From Patellaria atrata CBS 101060 (taxonomy: Eukaryota; Ascomycota; Dothideomycetes; Patellariales; Patellariaceae): 64,000 nucleotides of DNA. Numbering within the stretch: the first letter of the stretch is position 1; the number at the start of each line of letters is the position of its first letter. A program made the position numbers and the translations under genes. The notes beneath the pieces are model-generated. The model was not told where the DNA came from. It did not search any database and worked only from the letters and a program-made list of their open reading frames with translations. Below are positions 12,182-22,701 of this stretch, piece by piece. The stretch covers positions 53,245-117,244 of the forward strand of contig MU006113.1 in the NCBI GenBank assembly GCA_010093705.1, in the 5' to 3' direction.

Positions 12182-13073
12182 GGTGCATTTGCGCCGAAGG
12201 AAGTCTTCAAGCGGATTTCCTGTTATCATTGACAGGCACAGTTCACGGAGTTCCATGAAAAGTGTTTCGGCTTGTACGGATACAGCGTTGCTTTTCTTCC
12301 TCCATCATAACCCCCCCTCAGCATAATCAGTCTGCTGCAACAATATCCACGTTGCGAACTTTTCCCCCCAGCACCATTTACCCATTTTCCTTTGTCTGGG
12401 TTGTCTTTCAAAGAGCTCCTCCCCAGAATTTTCCCCCTCCACACCGGTTTGTTTCAGTACTACTTTTCCTTCCTGGTATCATGTTGGGACATTGGACTTT
12501 GAGAATTGTCTAATGGAAGGGTTGGATCAGAGGTTGAGATCAATGGGCCGCGCCTAGCTATTTCCCTCTACCAGCTGAGTTTGCGATTAGGTTGGCAGAA
12601 GATGCAGAAATACAATTACTTTAATTTGTTGCTATAGATGTCATGAGTGCTGTGACAATGCGGCATCGTCTAGGTAATATCCTAAAGGCAATTCTTGCTA
12701 GGATCGTTGTGAGACAATTTTAGAGTTAGAGGGTAAAGTACGAAGGGGAAGCCTGATGTGGCAGCATCATTTAGTAGAGGAGAACTTGGAGGGAACGTTC
12801 AACGGTGAGGTTCCGCACTAAACTTGGTATATGGGGCAAGTAGCGGATTGGTTAATATGGTTACAGGTTTCCCAGATACGGAATCACGTCAAAGGGATAG
12901 GAGCGTCCCGTGCCTCCGCAAACGATATCTCTCATCACGATAGGTTTCCACTTCTCGGGAACATCGAATTGACTAAGAATCTCAACAAGTTGAAAAGGCA
13001 CTCAAAGCATATATACTAAGCAAGACAAAAGAAATTTATCTAAATAGAACAACATCATCACTGTCGCCCCACT
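12182..13073. other. Convergent 3' intergenic, 0.9 kb
   Basis: It lies between the 3' ends of the SAP-domain gene and the low-complexity nuclear protein gene. The left part is pyrimidine-rich (C/T runs around 12290-12480), as in 3' UTRs. No gene is seen. Confidence 0.5.
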
Positions 13074-15224
13074 CTAAGCATCAACCATGTCCTCATCGCC
13101 ATCTTCCTCCTCCTGCATCACCGTCATTGCTCTCATATTTCTCCCAGCCTTGACATTTGCAGACTTGCCTCCCCAATCCTTTGCTGGGGCCGTCTTCCCT
13201 ACATCCTTGGTTGGAGTGTTGGGGACCAAAACTTCTGAAGGTGGCTCAGGGGATCCTGGTGTCTCACTCAGTTCGGAGTCAGATTCCTGGGGCTCCCTAG
13301 CTACACCAGTAAGTTCAGGTCTGACAAAATGCCATTCTTCTTCGGTAGGATTTACGTACTCCTCATCTAAGAGGAGCTCTTCATCTTCGGCCTCTTGGTC
13401 CACATCCCCCTCTTCGTCGTTTAAGAAGAAGGATTCATCACCGCTAGAGACGAAGGTGTCGATACCATCGTCCGTTCTCTTCGGGTCAGCGGTGAGAAGG
13501 TCGAATACCGTCATACTTGCACGGCCCTCCTCGAACGGTGTAAGTACAGGTCCCTCATTCCCAGGGATCGCGACTCTTGCCTCCCTTTCCGCCTTTGCAG
13601 CCTCATGATCCACTGGCGTGCCTTTCGCCGGCTTCTTCCCCTTCCCTTTCGGAGTGCGCTGTCGCACCTGCGGTTCATTCTGACTTCTACTCTTTGGTGA
13701 ACTAGGAGCAACGACTTTATCAAATCGAACTCGCTTGACGGCACCATCTTCCCGGTCTGGACCCGCGCGCTTTTTCGGCGAGGAAGGTGGCGAAGGAGAC
13801 GGCGATCGGTCTTGAGTAGCTTTTCGAGCTTTACGCTTGCTGGCCTCCAAGATCTCTTGCCTCCTCTTCTGTGTCATACCCGGGAATAAAGTGCTACTAA
13901 GCTTGACAACGGGGTTGGATACGGCGGTAGGCTGCGGCGCCGCTACATCCGTATCCGCATTCTCTCCATCGGCTTCGGCACCAGCATCGGGTTCTGCGAC
14001 TGCTTTAGCAGTAGTCTTCTGTACCTTCTGAGATGATTTCGCCAATTTTGCGACTGGCTTGATCGGCTTGGTGGGAGCTTTGGTTGCTCCGCGAGTCGTC
14101 CTTGGCGGTGGTATATCTTCAACTTCCTCAACTTCGTCTTTCCCGTTCTCTTCCCCTGCTGGCTCAGTCTGCTTCCCTTGATCCGCAGCATCTTGACCCT
14201 CAGTGGCCCCAGCAGTCGGATTTTTCGCCTGCGATCTTGTATTCGGGCGAGACGCCGGTGCGGTTGTCTTCGCGCCCCGCTTTCCTTTCGGAGTAAGGTT
14301 ACTAGACGGACCAGCTGTAGCTGACCCATCGCCCGGTGAAGGGGTTTTATCATTCCCCTCTTTAGGACCTAGAGTCGGGTCTCCTTTCTTCCCAGCCTTC
14401 TTGGGAGGTGGCTTCTTCTTGCCCTTTTTCTTCGCTTGCTCCTCATTTTCTCCCTCGGCTTGTTCCTCTGGTTCTTCTTCGGCAGGGGGTTGGGGCCTCT
14501 CTACTACGATATTAGACAAAATATTCATGCTACAATCGGACATCGGGGAACTCGTACCAATCTCCTCTACATCTGCACTCGCTCCTCCATCCGCACCAGC
14601 TTCCGGACCGGCGTGAGTCCCGCAACCAGGAGCAGCCCCCTGACGTCCACCACGCCCCCTCCTCCCTCCCCTCCCTCTCCCTTTGGGAAAAATCTTACTC
14701 ATATTCCGCTGATGGACCGCCTCCTCGTCCTCTTCCTCACCGACAGGCTCACCTTCATCCTCCGTATCGCCCTCATGTACCTCCCTCTCATCCTCCATAT
14801 CAGGGCCCTTAACCTCAACCACCATGCCCGTGCCTCGCTCCCTCAACAGCTCCAGCGCGTACCTCACATTTCCCCCGTGCACTTTTGCTCCCCCGATCCA
14901 TCCATCGCCCGTTACAACGCTGACGCGCTCCTTGCAGACGCGCCACGCTTCGAAGCCGGGGAGCTCGACGAGCCGAGCGTGGCATAGTTTCACCACATCT
15001 GCGTAGCTGTAGTCGAGGTTCAGTCTGGCGACGACGGGGTATTGGCCCGGGTGGTGGGTGGGGTGGAGGGGGCAGAGGGGAGGCGCGACGAGCGAGGGGA
15101 GGGTGGGGAAGGGGTGTGGGATCGGGGGCGAGAGGAAGGTTATGATTGTGGGGAAGTATTCGTTTTGGTCGTAATAGGGGTATACGGGCTCGATGCGGGG
15201 TGGGCCGGGCTTCTTTCTAGTCAT
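13074..15224 (-). CDS. Low-complexity basic/acidic nuclear protein, unknown
   Basis: Single open frame ending at TAG 13074-13076. I place the start at 15224 (MTRKKPGPPRIEP..., 716 residues), where ordered sequence begins. An in-frame ATG at 15308 would add 28 low-complexity residues. Residues ~1-150 look folded (TLPSLVAPPLCPLHPTHHPG, then NLDYSYADVVKLCHARLVEL and a GGNVRYALELLRERG helix). The rest is disordered: an RGG-like patch (GRGRGGRRGRGGRQG), Lys/Pro/Ala-rich AT-hook-like basic clusters, SPSPSPPSSPKK, and acidic blocks (DVDQEAEDEELLLDEE). Composition suggests a chromatin- or RNA-associated nuclear protein. No known domain can be assigned by eye. Confidence 0.65.
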   Translation of the reverse strand: MTRKKPGPPRIEPVYPYYDQNEYFPTIITFLSPPIPHPFPTLPSLVAPPLCPLHPTHHPGQYPVVARLNLDYSYADVVKLCHARLVELPGFEAWRVCKERVSVVTGDGWIGGAKVHGGNVRYALELLRERGTGMVVEVKGPDMEDEREVHEGDTEDEGEPVGEEEDEEAVHQRNMSKIFPKGRGRGGRRGRGGRQGAAPGCGTHAGPEAGADGGASADVEEIGTSSPMSDCSMNILSNIVVERPQPPAEEEPEEQAEGENEEQAKKKGKKKPPPKKAGKKGDPTLGPKEGNDKTPSPGDGSATAGPSSNLTPKGKRGAKTTAPASRPNTRSQAKNPTAGATEGQDAADQGKQTEPAGEENGKDEVEEVEDIPPPRTTRGATKAPTKPIKPVAKLAKSSQKVQKTTAKAVAEPDAGAEADGENADTDVAAPQPTAVSNPVVKLSSTLFPGMTQKRRQEILEASKRKARKATQDRSPSPSPPSSPKKRAGPDREDGAVKRVRFDKVVAPSSPKSRSQNEPQVRQRTPKGKGKKPAKGTPVDHEAAKAEREARVAIPGNEGPVLTPFEEGRASMTVFDLLTADPKRTDDGIDTFVSSGDESFFLNDEEGDVDQEAEDEELLLDEEYVNPTEEEWHFVRPELTGVAREPQESDSELSETPGSPEPPSEVLVPNTPTKDVGKTAPAKDWGGKSANVKAGRNMRAMTVMQEEEDGDEDMVDA

Positions 15225-16250
15225 TTTGGGTGGAGGTGTGTGGTGATTTGTGTGAGTTACGTTGTGTGGGTTTTGGCTTTGACGAGAGTTTTGAACTTTG
15301 GAAATCATTTTGAGTATGGGGATGGGGTGGTGCCTTTTATGGGGAATGAGATGGGGTGTTTGGATGTCAAGTCTTGCGATTGTGGCTTGCTGAGGGGAAA
15401 AAGGGAAAACATAAGGCCAGCTTGATGGGTTCTTTTAACATTCTTTGAAGGGATGGAAGAGGGAAAATTAAATTGTGGACCTAGAAGACTGTCCGATAAA
15501 ACTTTTCTTTGTCAGTTTTTCAATAATTTTACGGTCAAGTCGCTGTGTTTGACGAAAGAAGACTTTTAACAAGACAAGGAAAGTAGAGGAAATCTCCACG
15601 TAACACCGCATATGGTAAGTATGGATAGAATTGGAGATTAACTTGAATGTCGAAAACAAACTTACTATAGTATTGTTGTATCTAGAGTTAGACTCGACGG
15701 TGACATTGAGTTCAATGAATCATCGTCGACTGACTGACCATGTATGATAGTGTAACACGGCCTGCTTTCTCTCCTATTACTTCTGAGACATGTGATTTAT
15801 CATAACAAATGAACTGGTATGAGAAATCAGAGCCTACGAAAAAGGGTAAACTGTAGAACGGTTAGCAAGGACTAAAATTAGAAGAAATCAAACTCTATGA
15901 AAGAAACAATCACGATGTAGCGTAAACCCAGATCTTGCTTGAGGATTTAGAATACGTGAAGCACGTGTTCACGCCCTTTCGAATCTCATGGGCGATGCGA
16001 AGAAGGGACAACGACATCCACCCCGTAGAGTTACTAATAGATGCGTCTATCCAACCTCTGCACCTGTTTCAAATCTGTGAACAGTCAGGTTAGTAACTAA
16101 GTGTCCCAGGCGTTTGTTATATGTCTTACTTCATGTGTGCACTACTCGCACTGTCTCCAACAATGCAATATATAACGTCTATTCCCTGAAAATCTCCCAA
16201 ACAGGACGTAAGCATTTCCTCCAACACGCAGCGCAATACCTAATAGCAAA
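15225..16250. other. Intergenic, 1.0 kb
   Basis: It lies upstream of both flanking genes (divergent). The part nearest 15225-15425 is G-rich and may be leader of the nuclear protein gene; the rest is AT-rich. The frame at 15468-15659 (-) has no coding character. Confidence 0.5.
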
Positions 16251-17114
16251 ATGTCTCTCCAACCCCGCCCATTCGCCGTCCTCATCGGTTTCCTCCCTTC
16301 CCTCAACCCAGCTCGGGATAATAACATATCCAGCTACATCGACTTCACGTCCCTAGTGATCTGCATCGAATCTCTCAACACCTCCATGACTTACACCAAT
16401 CTAGAAAACCTTCTAACCACCAAGCTCGCGCGGATCCGGGCATACAGGTCATGGGAAATTGTTCGCAACGATCTGCGGATCTCCTTTGAGCTTGGCTCGT
16501 ACGTAAAGATCCCGAAGAATTATGTGGAGGAGATGATTATTATCTTTGTTGGAATCCGGGAGGGAGCGACTGGGAAAGAGGTACTAGATAAGATGATACT
16601 AGGTCCGCACAACGAGCAGAACGGGGAGCGTCTCGTGCGTCTCAGCTGTGCAAACGGCCATGATGAAGAGAAATTCGACGACGCGGGAGAAATATTTGAC
16701 GGTGTGAAAGAGATGATATCAAAAATGAATTCTGCTAGGGGTAGGAGAAGCGAAAGCAATCCCTCTGATGCGGTAGAGACGAGATCGGAAACAGAATATT
16801 CCGCTCGTATAGACAGTAGAAGCGATGACATTTTCTATGATGCACAGGAGACGATATGAAATAGCGACCAGGAATATCATGATACGGTAGAAGAGATGTC
16901 AAATAGCGACTTAGATTGTTCCCAAAGTGAAGAGAGCAGAAATCAGGAGAAAATAGATGATGTTCTAGAGACACAAGCAAATGAAGATGAGGAAAGTTAT
17001 GATGCGGAGGGTTCGAATGAGGAATTGGGTCCAGGATCCTTCGCCTTAGGAGGATATTTTTCGAAGTACCTACGCACGAAAGTTGTCGGAAAGCTGCATG
17101 ATAGAAAGGATTAG
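16251..17114 (+). pseudogene. Hypothetical gene interrupted by one in-frame TGA
   Basis: An ATG at 16251 opens a 202-codon frame ending at TGA 16857-16859. The same frame then stays open for 84 more codons to TAG 17112-17114. The part before the stop has an ordered-looking N-terminal half (RPFAVLIGFLPSLNPARDNN ... ELGSYVKIPKNYVEEMIII) and a Ser/Asp/Glu-rich tail. The part after the stop continues the same acidic, Ser/Asp/Glu-rich composition (NSDQEYHDTVEEMSNSDLDC...) and ends in a basic KYLRTKVVGKLHDRKD. Continuity of frame and composition argues that the TGA is a recent nonsense mutation, a readthrough stop, or (less likely) lies in a small unrecognised intron. No family is recognised. Confidence 0.45.
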
Positions 17115-17438
17115 AGTAACGTAGAGAGTATGTTGGTGGCCACCTAACTAGCGAAATCGGGAATTAATACTGGAGACAGCATGTCAGTCACCTATAGAAA
17201 TGTATTTTCGAAACATAGGTCACCAAGAGTGATTCTCAGGGAGGAAGAGATTTTGATTGAAAATTGGCGGTCCTTATGGATCCACCGAGATTGCGTCTTA
17301 TGTAGTAGAGTCTCCAACTGTGAGCTGACTGTCGTCTGTATCATTTCTCTTTTTTAAAAGAGAAGATTATTATGATAGTCAGTTTGTCGTTTAAGACAGG
17401 ACCCATAACGCCATTCATTATGCTTTTCATTAGTAGAT
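17115..17438. other. Convergent 3' intergenic
   Basis: This is 324 bp between the interrupted gene and the phosphoribosyltransferase gene. It contains a short A/T palindrome (TCTCTTTTTTAAAAGAGA, near 17345-17362) that could form a hairpin near the 3' ends. Nothing else is seen. Confidence 0.4.
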
Positions 17439-18352
17439 CTAGTCCCTCCCTTGTTCTGTAGCGAGTCTATCGTGTTCATCGATATCGCTCGAAGTTGTTA
17501 GCATTTGTTAGCCCAGAACTGCCTCTTCAGACTTACGTAGCTTCCCAAGGGTAACATATCCATTCGTCTCCAACTGTCCTTGCAGCAAGATATTTGTTCT
17601 GTTCCGTCATTGCGGACGGTAGATGACCCTTCTTAGGTTTGTCCTTGTTCTGCGTAACGTCAGCAATCAGAGTTCTCCTCTGTCACACTAGACATTGCGC
17701 CGGCAAATCCTTACATGTAGCACGAAAATGCTAAATGTGGTCTCTTCTCCACTTCGCCCTGCCTTCTTTGTGGCCTCTTCAACGTCCTTCTGGAGCTCCC
17801 TCACAGCGTATTCTAGGGTAGTTCTTGTGTCATCGACCTCGTCTACGATTAGGACATTCTTGCCAATCAGGTTTGCCATTTCCAAACTGCTCAAATCGAG
17901 CCATTGTGTACGGGTGACCTTTGTACCGGGTTCTTCGACGGGATCTGATCCTAAGCTCTCGTAGAGGGAAAGCCCAATGGCTTGGATAGGGATATTGGGA
18001 TTGCCAGGCCGCTTAAGGAAGGATCTGAAGAGCAATATTAGCTATTACTCATGTTAGGGCGACGCTTCTTGAGGTGAATACCGAAGAATACGCGCTGGAA
18101 CATATCCTCCACCGCCAATGGCGATCATAAGATTTGGTTTGAAGTCATTAAGAATGCGCTCTGCTGCCTCTTGACAGAGCTTATGGACCTGATTATTCGA
18201 GGATCTATTAGCTTCATTATCTCATGTCTCGAGTTTAGCATATTTCGTCCAGCTACTTCGCTGTAAGACGCCCATTTGTGTCTCGTGCGCCTCAAATGAC
18301 AGAGGTGGAAGAATAGTACCTGATTGTATGTAACATAAACTTTCTCCACCAT
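17439..18352 (-). CDS. XPT1: Xanthine/hypoxanthine-guanine phosphoribosyltransferase
   Basis: Five exons: 18352-18320, 18188-18082, 18024-17715, 17649-17537 and 17487-17439, giving 203 residues. It catalyses purine salvage: PRPP plus xanthine, guanine or hypoxanthine yields the nucleoside monophosphate in the cytosol. The chain reads MVEKVYVTYNQVHKLC..., then AIGGGGYVPARI, SFLKRPGNPNIPIQAIGLSL, and the PRPP-binding loop VLIVDEVDDTRTT (residues 104-116, with the adjacent acidic pair followed by DTRTT). It ends DEWICYPWEATDIDEHDRLA. This matches yeast Xpt1-type enzymes along the whole length and in overall size (~200-210 residues). Exons are very short, down to 11 codons; all introns are GT-AG. 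The nearest plus-strand gene is over 4 kb away, so the upstream region may be its own. Confidence 0.92.
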
Positions 18353-18770
18353 GTTGTCAAATTGCGCTAAAGGTTACTGGACTGTGAAGGGAGAAATGAA
18401 GTCTATTGTCTGCTCTGAACCTGAAGATTGAAATGAAAATAGAAGATATATCTGACAGTGTCGAGACCGCGGTAGTCGAGAGCGGCCTGGTAATTTTTCT
18501 CCTGCAGCGCACCGCCGAAGGTCCCCGCGGTGAGATCTCAAGAAGCTCGGACCGCGCCGCTCGCCCCGCCAAAACTTGCATCTCTTGGCGTCTAGTTCTC
18601 CTGTTTGACCCTTATCCTAACAACCCCATACTTTGTAACTGTACAACAATTAATATCATAACAGGAAGGTGAAGTGAACCAAATCCTAGAAGGGATATGT
18701 CAAGTTGCAGAAAAGAACTTAGATAAAAAGAATCGTCTGACAGGACCATCTCTTACCACTGCGACCAACC

Positions 18771-19348
18771 GTACTGTACTGTACAATAGAAGGATTTCTC
18801 CGGTATTCCTCGCCTGCTGTACGCTCAATTTTCAAGGGGACTCTGACTCTGCTGTACAGAAAAGTTGAATACATAAAGGAACTCACAATAATACCCAGGA
18901 CTTGACTGTACAGACAGTACAGGTCTCCTCTACTCCTAGTTCAATTACAGGGTACTGGTTGTTCAGAAAGGAGAATGAGGTAGAGGAATCCCAATTTGAC
19001 AAGGAGGGAGATAGAGAGTTTGACTAGGACAATATGCATTGACTTTTCGTGTTTGATAGCAGTTGTTGGAGCTAGTAACTAGAACACGGGAGCCGAAAAG
19101 AAAAGAAGAACGGATGAGGCTGGCATAGGGGTACAGAGTAGACCTCCTTTACAGACCCCATCAAACAGGAACAGCTTCCTTTGGAAAGCCTTCAATGCGA
19201 TCCTCTTTGGAAACTAGTCAAGGATTTATGACCAACAACAACTACAAGCTCACGTCGTTTGTTATGTTGGAAACATTGCGACTAACGAGCTTTTAGTAAC
19301 CCTGCAAGGGCATTATCATATGGAGCGGTGAAGCCATGTACTGTACAG
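18771..19348. repeat. Cluster of GTACTGTACAG-type palindromes
   Basis: Copies lie at 18771-18788 (GTACTGTACTGTACAATA), 18852-18859 (CTGTACAG), 18906-18922 (CTGTACAGACAGTACAG) and 19341-19348 (CTGTACAG). Each is self-complementary or nearly so. Similar copies occur in other intergenic regions of the window. Confidence 0.7.
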
Positions 19349-21491
19349 CTACTGATAGATGCCCATTGTCTTCTTATCGAGATTGGAGCCGACGTGGACC
19401 GGACCGAACCGACCGCAACCGTTTCCACTACACGTCAATGTCTAAGGTACGCCCGTAATGGGCGTCGTATAAACAAGAGCTCGAAATATTGCATCTCCAT
19501 CACGTTAATGTAAAGGTCTAAAACGACGTCAAGATAGAAAGAGCTTTGTAAATTGCAAATACCCATTTCGGATGGAGTCCAGTACCGTAGATCTTCCTTG
19601 TCAATATCATTCGCTTCGTAACCTTCGTCCAACGGCGCTTGAGTTGGTATATCACCGGCTATGGAGACACAAAATACTAGTTCGATTACACTGGACACCG
19701 TTATCACATTATTGGTCCCGCGGAGTGCTAAACATCCGAAGTAACGGTTTTTCGAATGACGTTGTGGTCTCTTCGTAGAATATTAACCAACAAATAGTCA
19801 CCATGCTCTAAGACAAGGAGTCGTGGATAAATTCTATCCAACTTAGACAGAAAATAACAATGACAAGACATATGCTCGGAAGCTTTTGAATTCTAGCACT
19901 GTAGCACATATCAATTTCGTGAACCATCAGCAGCCCGTTGGTTCGGGTCTGTATTACCGACAACCGGTCCGACATGGAGCTATCTTACACTCTCATCAGG
20001 CGTGTAAGACTTAGCTGTAAGGGTGAAATCATTTTCTATGCGCCGAAAGGAGTAATTGGATTAAAGCTGAAACAGGTTAAGATCTGGTTTCCAGGCAGCA
20101 CGTTGTTCCATTGTCATACGAGAGCCTCTCCTATCGAATGAGGACAGGACGGGTACTTGTTTGGAAATGACAGAAGTGACAGAGCATTGACAGCTTGTCT
20201 AATCCGTCCCTGAATAGGACGGCTGAATTAAGCCTCTTACTCAGTGTGAGTCCACTAACTCGTGAGGAGGCCGGAGCATATTCGCTAGGGAGCTACCTTA
20301 ACTACCGCGATTTCTATACCTGCAAAGTTTCGACCCTGCATTATTCGGGTCAAGTACAGTACTGAAGTTCATGAAGATATAACAGAGCCATTAACCCGCG
20401 GTTATGCATGGGCACGCCCGTGACGTGTTTGGCTTATAAGCTTATTAGCCTTTTGATATAACCTGGAGAAGTTATATTTGCATCGGGCACAGCTTTACCG
20501 GATACCTAGTCACGAGCTGGGCGTTGGAGGTCCAAGGTGGGATATACGGTACGAGACAAGCTCATCTTCGACAACGATTGGCGCTTTCTTGCGGTGAAGA
20601 CGATAAATGAATATTGACTAGATCGTACAGTGCACGAGCGAGGTCGGGATGGCCTAAAGATGCTGTACAAAGTCGACAGGGACTCTCGAAAGTCACACAG
20701 GACAAGCAGCGTCGACAGCTCGCTTCTTTGTAAAATCTGGGGATCGACTGCAGATGGGATTTAGGCAAAAGAGGTTACCAGAGACAATCAATCTCAACGG
20801 GCCTGAGCCACCCTTGAGTTGCCGCAGATCACTGCGGGAGGAGCTTTGACTTCTCCAAAGAAAGGCCCGGGTCGTGCGGGCATGCGATGAAAATGCGGAG
20901 AAATTCTTGTCGTGGAGAGCATGGTCTTTATCTCGTCACCAGATCATGTATTGATTTCAACATTTGGCATCCTTCTGAAAGTCGGTAATGGATAGTGAAG
21001 AGGAGGCTCGGCCACTTCAGGACCGGATGATCGAGCCGTCAAACCTGGGGTTTGGTCACCCATGGCGTATTCGTTGTTGGAGCTTCAAGCTTTTAAGCAA
21101 ATCAAGACTGTAAGAAGATAGGCAGGCAAAAGAAGCCGTTCGCTAGCGTGTTGTGCCACTATTAATGAGAAGATGATTTGCATCACGCTGCTGCTGGTGT
21201 TGCAATCGGTAGACCTTGGCTTAAAGGATGGAAAAGATGGAAAGTGTTTACGATGCTACACAGACAAAATCAGTTCTACCTTCATCAGGAACATCGAGTA
21301 TAATAGAGGAGAGAGATGAAGGGTCGAGGCTCATTCATGCGGCGGTTTGTGTATTGTTTCAGAAGCTGCAGGTATCTTTTCTGGTTTTGTGCAGCCGTCG
21401 TTCAGAGAAGCGGAAAGTCGCAGAAGTGAGATGGTTAGGGTTAGAATTAGCTGGGGAAGGAAAAGAAGGTTTACACCGGTGCCGTGAGAGC

Positions 21492-21552
21492 TTGCCAGAA
21501 TGCCAGAATTAATGCCAGAATTAATGCCAGTTTCCTGCCAGTTTCCTGCCAG
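21492..21552. repeat. Short tandem array of TGCCAG units
   Basis: Six TGCCAG cores are spaced 8-13 bp apart. Two AATTAA-spaced units are followed by two TTTCC-spaced units, so the array arose by two separate local duplications. It is noncoding as far as I can see. Confidence 0.75.
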
Positions 21553-21948
21553 GTCCGTTTCCCTGCTCGAAGCCGTGATGGGATTCGCAACAAGGGCAGA
21601 TGCTGTAGAAGGGGATGATGAGGCCTGAAGGTGGGTAACTGGGGGTACCTCGAAAAGATGCCTCTCAATTAAGGAGATCGTCCATAACTTGCTGTTACAA
21701 CGGCTTTCTTTCTCATCCCTCGGTCAGATCCGCGTGCAAAGGTCTTTCTCATGTTCCAGACCTGTCCTCGACATTTGTTCCTTCGTGTGCCCTTGTGGAA
21801 TTCCTGTGTCGCTCCGCATCTACCGCAACCGCATCTATCAATAATATTCAAAAGTTTGACATGCCATATCAACTTAATTACAGACAGCTTTTTGCCGTCT
21901 ATAACTTCCTTCTTACCTCTTCTTTAGCTCCTGCTAGTAGAGGTATAG

Positions 21949-21956
21949 TATAAATA
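21949..21956 (+). promoter_or_regulatory. TATA-box candidate for the HSF-type factor
   Basis: TATAAATA lies in an otherwise pyrimidine-rich stretch about 750 bp upstream of the start at 22702. If used, the mRNA would have a leader of roughly 700 nt. Confidence 0.4.
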
Positions 21957-22151
21957 CTTCGAGACCTCCTTTTTTCTGCACCTTTTCACGTGCTACCTGC
22001 CGAATCCCCAATCATCTTTTCCGAAACGTCGAACTAAAGGTAGCAGAGGCCTACTCTACTTTCCCCGATTCGCTTCCCCCATCCTGCAACACTATTATCT
22101 ATATTATAACCCGGGGCACGGAACAGCTACTGTACGTTGTTAGCACTGTGT

Positions 22152-22223
22152 ATGAGCTTCCCATCAACTCCCTGCGCACGGCCAGCCATCATCCTGCACC
22201 CAGCGCTCCGAGCTTTACCGTAA
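22152..22223 (+). other. Upstream ORF in the putative leader (23 codons)
   Basis: An ATG at 22152 opens 23 codons ending TAA, inside the predicted leader of the HSF-type gene. A second upstream ORF lies at 22453-22536 (27 codons, TGA). If the leader is not spliced, both would be met by scanning ribosomes before 22702. Confidence 0.35.
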
Positions 22224-22452
22224 CCACACATCTACTTGTGTATACTCAATTGAACACCTTCCTCTCCGCACGCGCTGCCCGATCCCGCATCCTGTCCTAC
22301 ATCGCACTCCGCCTTCCTCGCCCTCCATCGACCTCGAAGCGTTGCAGAACAGACCGTATAAGGAAAGAGTGTTTGCTGCTGAATCTGTAGCAAACTTGTT
22401 CTCGACAGCTGTACCGTAAACCTTTATTGGCTACGGTATCCAAGCGGCGGGA

Positions 22453-22536
22453 ATGGTCCCCGCTGGATTAGGAGTTGGATCTTGCGCGACGTACCGTTCG
22501 GACAACATCAGATCTCTTCCAAACGTCAAGACTTGA
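22453..22536 (+). other. Second upstream ORF in the putative leader (27 codons)
   Basis: The ATG at 22453 (MVPAGLGVGS...) ends at TGA 22534-22536, 165 bp before the main start. No further ATG was seen between it and 22702. It is relevant only if transcription starts upstream and no leader intron removes it. Confidence 0.35.
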
Positions 22537-22701
22537 ACGAGGCGCAATACTGTGATATAGGGGTTGTTTGGATAATCCCATCGCCTACGCGGTCGAGAAC
22601 TCTCCCTCACGATCATCCGAGGATTGAGTTCCTAGGTCTCCCCACGGACAACTCTCCGACATCCTTGCGATTACGCTCCAAGTGCGCCTCAAGCTGCCAT
22701 A

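Larger units (their letters stand above)
18353..22701. other. Gene-poor 4.3 kb stretch with palindromic GTACAG motifs
   Basis: No convincing CDS. Small frames (19435-19707 -, 19938-20141 +, 20562-20768 -, 21228-21512 +) do not join into spliced genes and match nothing I know. It contains a cluster of CTGTAC/GTACAG palindromes (18771-19348, 20354-20363), a short TGCCAG tandem array (21492-21552), and at the right end the promoter and leader of the HSF-type gene. Part of it could be a decayed transposon, but I see no terminal inverted repeats or transposase remnant. Confidence 0.5.

Noticed and set aside
19435-19707. 90-codon minus-strand frame with a GYEANDIDKEDLRYWTPSEM segment
   Set aside because: Looks vaguely protein-like but has no splice partners or family match; left as possible relic only.
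21228-21512. 94-codon frame starting MEKMESVYDATQ
   Set aside because: It ends inside the TGCCAG tandem array, has no recognisable domain, and no exon joins to it.
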